This document shows positions 46,847 to 52,815 of a DNA stretch of 52,815 bases, piece by piece (the first letter of the stretch is position 1; each line of letters starts with the position of its first letter). The position numbers and the translations under genes were made by a program. The notes under the pieces were generated by a model that had not been told where the DNA came from, did not search any database, and saw only the letters and a list, made by a program, of their open reading frames with translations. This stretch comes from Candidatus Uhrbacteria bacterium. GTDB taxonomy: Bacteria; Patescibacteriota; Patescibacteriia; UBA9934; GWF2-40-263. The stretch is taken from contig JABMNY010000029.1 of assembly GCA_013204385.1 (NCBI GenBank), forward strand, positions 1-52,815. Reading direction: 5' to 3'.

Positions 46847-47374
46847 ATGAGCAAACGAAACCAGATTCTTCACGAAATCTTGGATGTTCTCTCAGAAGGA
46901 GGTCGGCTTATTTCTGAGTGGATGGAAAATCCACACGCACTACGACGAAGGATTCGTGGAACAATTCCTTCTGCTGAATGGGACAAAATCTTTGAAGATC
47001 AGAGAAAAAATAGAACTCTTCAACAGATAAGAAAGAAAGAATGGATCCAAGATCAAAGAAAAGGGAATGAGGTTGTATTTATTTTAAGTAATGAAGCAAT
47101 CGTAGCGTATTTAACAAATTCAGCAATAAGCGAAAGTCAGAATAATCATACCTTTGAAACCTTGGTTGTTTTTGATATCCCCGAGGTTGCAAGGAAAGCT
47201 CGACAACATTTCAGGAGACTGCTAAAAAAGTTTGGATTTTCACAAATTCAACGAAGTGTTTGGTCATCTATGAATAATATGGGACAACAGATGCAAACTC
47301 TCGTAAAAATTCTCGGAATTGAAAAGTGGGTAAACGTTTACCATGCATCTCTCATAGACAAAACACACAACTGA
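46847..47374 (+). CDS. PaaX-like / Cas2-fold protein with N-terminal winged-helix-like region
   Basis: LVVFDIPEVARKARQHFRRLLKKFGFSQIQRSVWSS...VKILGIEKWVNVYHA, a Cas2-type ferredoxin-fold signature; no CRISPR nearby. Confidence 0.7.
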   Translation: MSKRNQILHEILDVLSEGGRLISEWMENPHALRRRIRGTIPSAEWDKIFEDQRKNRTLQQIRKKEWIQDQRKGNEVVFILSNEAIVAYLTNSAISESQNNHTFETLVVFDIPEVARKARQHFRRLLKKFGFSQIQRSVWSSMNNMGQQMQTLVKILGIEKWVNVYHASLIDKTHN

Positions 47375-47398
47375 TCCGATCGGATCAGTTGTGTGTTT
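47361..47398. terminator. 38-bp perfect palindrome overlapping the stop codon of 46847..47374
   Basis: AAACACACAACTGATCCGATCGGATCAGTTGTGTGTTT; contains the same 16-bp palindrome as 46817-46832. Confidence 0.8.
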
Positions 47399-47453
47399 AA
47401 GGAAAAACGAAATATTTTGGACAGATATATTTATTCCGTGTGTTCATGCTTTT

Positions 47454-48128
47454 CTATTTCCCATACCTTCTCTGTCTCCCTTCAAAATCCTCAAGACATT
47501 CTTCTAAGTCCTCCACAGAGAACGCGGGCCAATGCTGATCGACAAACATGAGTTCACTATAGACTCCACTCCAGGTTAGAAATCCAGACAAGCGCTGCTC
47601 ACCGCTCGTGCGCACAATCATGTCAGGCTCGGGAATTCCATTCGTCCAAAGCGCTCCGCTCACCAACTCCTCATCTATCTCCTCAACCGTCTTTCCCTGA
47701 GCGATAAGTTTCTTGATCCCGTCTACAATTTCAGCTCGCCCTCCGTAATTGATACAGAGATTTATCTGCCCGCGAGTCCCAAGAGCTGTTTTTGTTTCTG
47801 CCTCGTCGATCGCACACTGAATCTTGTCGCTCAATCCCTCGCGCCGTCCAACGACTTTTAGCCGAACATCGTGTTCCAGAAAAAAATCTAATTCTTTTGT
47901 GAGCGCAAGAAACAACAACTCCATGAGATAACCCACCTCTTCTTGTGAGCGTTTCCAATTCTCCGTTGAAAATGCAAAGACAGAAAAATGCTCTACTCCA
48001 CGGTCAAGCGCCGCGAGCCCAATGGTTTTTACGTTCTCATATCCCTTACGGTGCCCCTCAAGTGAGGGAAGCTTCCGTTCTTTCGCCCAACGCCGATTTC
48101 CATCCAGAATGATTGCAAGATGTTTCAT
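47454..48128 (-). CDS. uppS: Isoprenyl transferase (undecaprenyl diphosphate synthase)
   Basis: MKHLAIILDGNRRWAKERKLPSLEGHRKGYEN...FAFSTENWKRSQEEV...MIVRTSGEQRLSGFLTWSGVYSEL. Confidence 0.93.
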   Translation of the reverse strand: MKHLAIILDGNRRWAKERKLPSLEGHRKGYENVKTIGLAALDRGVEHFSVFAFSTENWKRSQEEVGYLMELLFLALTKELDFFLEHDVRLKVVGRREGLSDKIQCAIDEAETKTALGTRGQINLCINYGGRAEIVDGIKKLIAQGKTVEEIDEELVSGALWTNGIPEPDMIVRTSGEQRLSGFLTWSGVYSELMFVDQHWPAFSVEDLEECLEDFEGRQRRYGK

Positions 48129-48508
48129 AGATACCGAGTGTAAACATATACACCTCCCAATATCAACACCCAAGCCACTCCAAGAAGATCCAATCGACGC
48201 ATCCTTTCTGTAAACTCCTCCCAATCTGTCCATCCACCGTATTTCCAACTAAGTCTTCGTCCAAAGAACAAGCCAACAAAGAGGACAACAAATCCCACAA
48301 CAGGTAGTAGGGAAATAAGAAACCAAAAATACAGCCTGGATCCTAACGCCCATCCTTGGGTAAATAATAGCGCTCCCAGAGCAGGACCGCGTAAGTAACG
48401 CGCTTTTAATTGATCATCAGGAACGAGCTCAAGTGTATACCCACATGAGCCACACTTCTCATTCCAATCTTCAACTTCTTTTTTGCACGAGGTACAGGTT
48501 CGATTCAT
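48125..48508 (-). CDS. Zinc-ribbon membrane protein
   Basis: CTSCKKEVEDWNEKCGSCG plus TM segments. Confidence 0.65.
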   Translation of the reverse strand: MNRTCTSCKKEVEDWNEKCGSCGYTLELVPDDQLKARYLRGPALGALLFTQGWALGSRLYFWFLISLLPVVGFVVLFVGLFFGRRLSWKYGGWTDWEEFTERMRRLDLLGVAWVLILGGVYVYTRYL

Positions 48509-48552
48509 ACGACTCTAGTATAACAGCAAATGCAGGCCTTATCAGCCTGCAT

Positions 48553-49866
48553 TTATCTTACGTAATCTAATGGGTTTTGAAACTTTCCATTTCGCAACAC
48601 CTCAAAGTGAAGATGAGTTCCTGTACTACGTCCCGTTGTTCCGGTTTGTGCAAGGACCTGCCCCGCACTCACAAGATCACCTACTGATACATAGTTTTTG
48701 GAATGATGCGCATATCGCGTCATATAACCATCTCCGTGATCGATCTCAACGGAAAGTCCATATCCATTCCGCCATCCAGAATAAACAACAACCCCCTCTC
48801 GCGCAGCATAACTCGAGGTTGTGTAATCACCATCAATATCCACTCCTGTATGCTTCCACCCATAATATTGAGTGATGACATGCCAATCCGTCGGCCACAC
48901 CCATCCTCCACTCACTGCCGTGCTTGGAGCACTGATTTGTGGAGCTGTGAATAGTGTTGCGATGGATGCCGTACTTCGCGTCGTTGTGACAGGGGATGGT
49001 GGTGCTCCACCTGGCAGAATGAGCTCGTTACCAATGGCCAGTGTATCAGCACTCGACAATCCGTTCTCCTCCATGATTGTTTCCACATCCACCGAGTAGC
49101 TTCGTGCAATACTTGAAAGCGTATCTCCACTTTTTACTTTGTATGCTAGACCATCAATCGGAAGGATTGTCAGGCCCTGACCAATCTTAAGCGTGCTTGT
49201 ATAGGTTAGCCCATTTGACCAAAGAATTGTCGAGAGGCTTAAACCAAAGTTCTCTGCAATTTTTCCAAGCGTATCTCCTTCTTGAACCAGATATGTTTCT
49301 GTTTCAGATCTCGTAGCGACCACAGGTGTTGATGAGGCAGTCTCTCCCGCAAGTGGCGTAACAAACGTCTCATTAAGGTAATCGAGATCAATATGACGCC
49401 TCGCATCAACAAGCGTCCCTGCCACATAAGATGAATTTGCACCAAGTGTCACAATAGGTGTTCCGGCTTCTACCACTTCCAATACCGCAAAATCATCATC
49501 TGCCACCATTTGATACAACAGACTCTGTTGACCAAAGTTTTCTGCACGCACATCTCGTGCAGAAAGATTCACCCACGCGACCCCCACCACAATAAGCGCC
49601 ATGACGACGTGCATGGTGTAACGATTTGAGAGGATAAAAATGAAGCGATGCTTTGCAGGAAGTAAAACTTTTTGAATGTATCGCTTTGAAAAAAAGAAGA
49701 CGCGATAAAATGGAACACCAATGTAACGAACAAAAAATAAACTAATTCCTTTCAAGGGAGCGGTTAGTCTTGAAAGCCAATTTCCCCCAAACCGCTTTAA
49801 CACAATCAATCCGCGCAGAAGCCCTAGAAGAGACCGAACAATGAATTGTTTAATGGAGAGATGCAA
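48553..49866 (-). CDS. M23-family peptidase with two LysM domains
   Basis: YLVQEGDTLGKIAENFGLS; YKVKSGDTLSSIARSYSV; HTGVDIDGDYTTSSYAAREGVVVYSGWRNGYGLSVEIDHGDGYMTRYAH...GTTGRSTGTHLHFEV. Confidence 0.93.
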   Translation of the reverse strand: MHLSIKQFIVRSLLGLLRGLIVLKRFGGNWLSRLTAPLKGISLFFVRYIGVPFYRVFFFSKRYIQKVLLPAKHRFIFILSNRYTMHVVMALIVVGVAWVNLSARDVRAENFGQQSLLYQMVADDDFAVLEVVEAGTPIVTLGANSSYVAGTLVDARRHIDLDYLNETFVTPLAGETASSTPVVATRSETETYLVQEGDTLGKIAENFGLSLSTILWSNGLTYTSTLKIGQGLTILPIDGLAYKVKSGDTLSSIARSYSVDVETIMEENGLSSADTLAIGNELILPGGAPPSPVTTTRSTASIATLFTAPQISAPSTAVSGGWVWPTDWHVITQYYGWKHTGVDIDGDYTTSSYAAREGVVVYSGWRNGYGLSVEIDHGDGYMTRYAHHSKNYVSVGDLVSAGQVLAQTGTTGRSTGTHLHFEVLRNGKFQNPLDYVR

Positions 49867-49924
49867 AGAAATTGCTTATTTACCCAAGAAAATATACAGA
49901 AAATAGCCCTTTTTGTCAACCAAT

Positions 49925-50296
49925 CTATTCTCCATGTGGAGTCGTTTTTCCCTCTCGTCCGTAATCATCTTCAAAGCGCTCAATATCATCTTCTCCAAAA
50001 TAGTCCCCTCGTTGTACCTCGATGAACACGAGCGGTTCATCACTAATACAAGCAACGCGGTGCTTTGATTCAAACGGAATTCTCAGAACATCTCCTGCGA
50101 TGTGCTCTGACTCAATATCATCTAATGTAAATCGGGCCCTTCCTAAAATAATCACCCAAAATTCTTCACGACGTTTATGTCGTTGATAGGAAAGTCGCTC
50201 GCCAGGATTTACGGTAATACGCTTCACTTGATGTGTCGGCATCTCCTCAAGGATGTCGTATCTCCCCCAAGGTCGGACATTTTCAGGTGTATTCAT
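49925..50296 (-). CDS. Cupin, mannose-6-phosphate isomerase type II-like
   Basis: RPWGRYDILEE...KRITVNPGERLSYQRHKRREEFWVIILGRARFT. Confidence 0.85.
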   Translation of the reverse strand: MNTPENVRPWGRYDILEEMPTHQVKRITVNPGERLSYQRHKRREEFWVIILGRARFTLDDIESEHIAGDVLRIPFESKHRVACISDEPLVFIEVQRGDYFGEDDIERFEDDYGREGKTTPHGE

Positions 50297-50907
50297 AGAA
50301 ATGTTTTATACGTGAGTCGATGATGCAGACATGGCCCGTACTTCACGATTGCCTCTTTATGAATTTTTGTTCCATATCCTTTATGAATCTCGAATCCATA
50401 TTGAGGAAACTCTGTTGCAAGCTCTCTCATTATCCTATCACGTGTCACTTTTGCAATCACGCTTGCGGCCGCAATAGACTTCACAGTTCGATCTCCTTTT
50501 ATGATCCCGCGTTGTGGAGTTGAAATCCCTGGGATTGTCCATGCGTCTACCAGGGCGTAGTCCACATCTTCAATTTCTTCGACCGCGCGTCGCATTGCAA
50601 GCAGGTTTGCTACTCGAATATTTAGTTTTGTAATTTCTTCTACACTTGCTGTCCCGACTGCCCACGCCAGAGCTCGCTCAACAATCAGCGGATAGAGTTC
50701 TTCACGTCTGCGCTCGTTCATTAACTTACTATCCTGGATCTCTCCAATACGTGAATCTAGGGGTAAAATGACCGCTGCAGCCACAACTGGCCCTGCCAGC
50801 GCCCCACATCCAGCCTCATCTACCCCAACTATCCTTCTATAGCCTTGAGTCAATAACTCGCGCTCAATCTTAAAGGTTGGGGGTACTTTGATTGACATAA
50901 AGCTCAA
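50293..50907 (-). CDS. rnhB: Ribonuclease HII
   Basis: IVGVDEAGCGALAGPVVAAAVILP...DSKLMNERRREELYP...VIAKVTRDRIM. Confidence 0.93.
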   Translation of the reverse strand: MSFMSIKVPPTFKIERELLTQGYRRIVGVDEAGCGALAGPVVAAAVILPLDSRIGEIQDSKLMNERRREELYPLIVERALAWAVGTASVEEITKLNIRVANLLAMRRAVEEIEDVDYALVDAWTIPGISTPQRGIIKGDRTVKSIAAASVIAKVTRDRIMRELATEFPQYGFEIHKGYGTKIHKEAIVKYGPCLHHRLTYKTFL

Positions 50908-50953
50908 ATTTTCTTAATATATCCCCGTATTTCTTTATTATCGTACGTCACTT

Positions 50954-52783
50954 ATGACCATTATACAGTACGCACTCGCAGCCGGAGTTCTCGCCATCCT
51001 TTGGGGCGCTTTTCTCACCCAGTGGATTCTTAAACGTCCTGCAGGTGAAGGAAAAATGAAAGGAATTGCTCTTGCAATTCAAGAAGGAGCAAATGCCTAC
51101 ATGGCTCGTCAATACAAGATGATTGCCGGAATCGGTGCTGTCATCTTTCTTGTTCTCGGATTCAGTCCACTTGGATGGACGCTTGCGATCGGCTTCTTAG
51201 TCGGCGCTGTTCTTTCAGGTCTTGCTGGATTCATCGGAATGTCAGTTTCCGTTCGTGCAAACGTTCGCACAACAGAAGCTGCAAAAACAGGTCTCGCAGA
51301 GGCTCTTGATGTCGCTGTAAAAGGAGGAACTGTAACCGGACTCCTCGTTGTAGGTCTTGCTCTCATTGGAGTAGCTGGATTTTATGGCGCGACCGGGGAC
51401 ATTCATGCGCTTATCGGTCTTGGCTTCGGAGGATCACTCATCTCTGTGTTCGCACGTCTTGGAGGAGGAATCTTCACAAAAGCTGCTGACGTGGGGGCTG
51501 ACCTTGTTGGAAAAACCGAAGCGGGTATTCCAGAAGACGACCCTCGCAACCCAGCCGTGATTGCAGACAACGTTGGAGATAACGTTGGAGACTGTGCAGG
51601 AATGGCTGCTGACCTTTTTGAGACCTACGCCGTCACACTTGTTGCCACCATGGTTTTGGGAAACATCTTGTCTCCTGGATCAGATGTTCTCGTCATGTAC
51701 CCACTCGCCCTTGGTTCAATCGCCATCATTGCAACCATTGTCGGAACCTTTTTTATCAAACTTGGTAAAAAGCAAAACATCATGGGAGCCTTGTATAAAG
51801 GTCTCGCGATAGCAGGAGTTCTTGCGGCGATTGGATTCTGGTTTGTCACCAATCAATTTGATTTTAGTGGAACTGACCTCAACCCAACAAATCTTCTTTG
51901 GACCAGTGTCTTAGGACTCGCCATCACTGCACTGCTTATCATGATTACCGAGTACTACACCGCAACAGAATATAAGCCTGTTCAAAAACTTGCAGAAGCT
52001 TCTGAGTCAGGACATGGAACAAATATCATTGCAGGGCTTGCGCTCTCTATGAAAGCAACGGCTCTTCCCGTTCTTACGATCGTTGCAGGAATCTTGATTG
52101 CCTACAACCTTGGAGGACTCTATGGAATTGCGATCGCTGCTGTCGCCATGCTCTCTCTTACGGGAATTGTTGTTGCAATGGATGCCTACGGTCCAATTAC
52201 GGACAATGCAGGAGGAATTGCAGAAATGGCTGAGCTTCCAGAATCTGTTCGAGCCATTACAGACCCACTCGACGCTGTTGGAAACACCACAAAAGCTGTA
52301 ACAAAAGCATACGCCATTGGCTCTGCTGGACTTGCAACTCTCGTCCTCTTTGGAGACTACATTCACACAATTGAAGCAACAGGTGCCACCATCGAATTCA
52401 ATCTTGTGGATCCAAACGTGATCGCAGGACTCTTCTTAGGAGGAATGGTTACGTATCTCTTTGGAGCGATGGCGATGGAAGCAGTTGGAAAAGCAGCAGG
52501 GGCCGTTGTTGAAGAAGTACGACGACAGTTCCGAGAGATTCCTGGCATCATGGATGGAACAGGGAAGCCTGAGTACGGACAATGTGTCGATATCGTCACC
52601 GCTCGTGCCATCAAGTACATGATCGCCCCATCACTCTTAGCCGTCCTCGCACCAATCGTCGTTGGCTTTGGTCTTGGACCTGAAGCTCTTGGTGGACTCT
52701 TAATCGGATCCATCATCACAGGACTCTTTGTCGCAATTTCTATGACCACCGGTGGTGGCGCATGGGATAACGCGAAGAAGTAG
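50954..52783 (+). CDS. hppA: Membrane-bound proton-translocating pyrophosphatase
   Basis: [50 protein letters not shown]; truncated-looking C-terminus [12 protein letters not shown]. Confidence 0.93.
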   Translation: MTIIQYALAAGVLAILWGAFLTQWILKRPAGEGKMKGIALAIQEGANAYMARQYKMIAGIGAVIFLVLGFSPLGWTLAIGFLVGAVLSGLAGFIGMSVSVRANVRTTEAAKTGLAEALDVAVKGGTVTGLLVVGLALIGVAGFYGATGDIHALIGLGFGGSLISVFARLGGGIFTKAADVGADLVGKTEAGIPEDDPRNPAVIADNVGDNVGDCAGMAADLFETYAVTLVATMVLGNILSPGSDVLVMYPLALGSIAIIATIVGTFFIKLGKKQNIMGALYKGLAIAGVLAAIGFWFVTNQFDFSGTDLNPTNLLWTSVLGLAITALLIMITEYYTATEYKPVQKLAEASESGHGTNIIAGLALSMKATALPVLTIVAGILIAYNLGGLYGIAIAAVAMLSLTGIVVAMDAYGPITDNAGGIAEMAELPESVRAITDPLDAVGNTTKAVTKAYAIGSAGLATLVLFGDYIHTIEATGATIEFNLVDPNVIAGLFLGGMVTYLFGAMAMEAVGKAAGAVVEEVRRQFREIPGIMDGTGKPEYGQCVDIVTARAIKYMIAPSLLAVLAPIVVGFGLGPEALGGLLIGSIITGLFVAISMTTGGGAWDNAKK

Positions 52784-52815
52784 ATCGAGTCTGGAAACTA
52801 CGGTGGAAAGGGAAG

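Noticed and set aside
46847-47374. CRISPR-Cas locus
   Set aside because: No repeat-spacer array, cas1 or effector gene in the window; Cas2-fold proteins also occur as stand-alone PaaX-like regulators.

Overview
The window looks like a stretch of a Patescibacteria/CPR-type chromosome, judged from gene content and style; this was not verified by phylogeny. Housekeeping genes (rpsT, holA, polA, rmuC, rpsO, pnp, lspA, uppS, rnhB, hppA, YifB/ComM-like ATPase) are interleaved with a four-gene giant surface-protein operon and with single-gene ORFan islands that carry their own promoters and terminators. Four ordinary CCA-encoding tRNAs are present: Ala-GGC, Arg-CCT, His-GTG and Arg-UCU. The most unusual locus is 33119-33458. 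A second tRNA-Arg(UCU) gene there is cut into three pieces by insertions in its D-loop and T-loop. The D-loop insertion contains the complete, different tRNA-Arg(UCU), clamped by a perfect 22-bp inverted repeat. Other noteworthy items: (i) a promoter- and terminator-bounded, highly structured, apparently non-coding RNA of about 385 nt (43850-44235); (ii) two copies of a ~110-bp structured repeat, one abutting a tyrosine recombinase gene; (iii) two high-GC ORFans sharing a two-hairpin 3' element and each needing a frameshift at a C5/C6 tract; (iv) two parS-like sites; (v) a Cas2/PaaX-like gene bracketed by identical palindromes; (vi) an ORFan ending in an RNA polymerase alpha-CTD. All calls come from reading the sequence and the ORF track; no database searches or folding programs were run.
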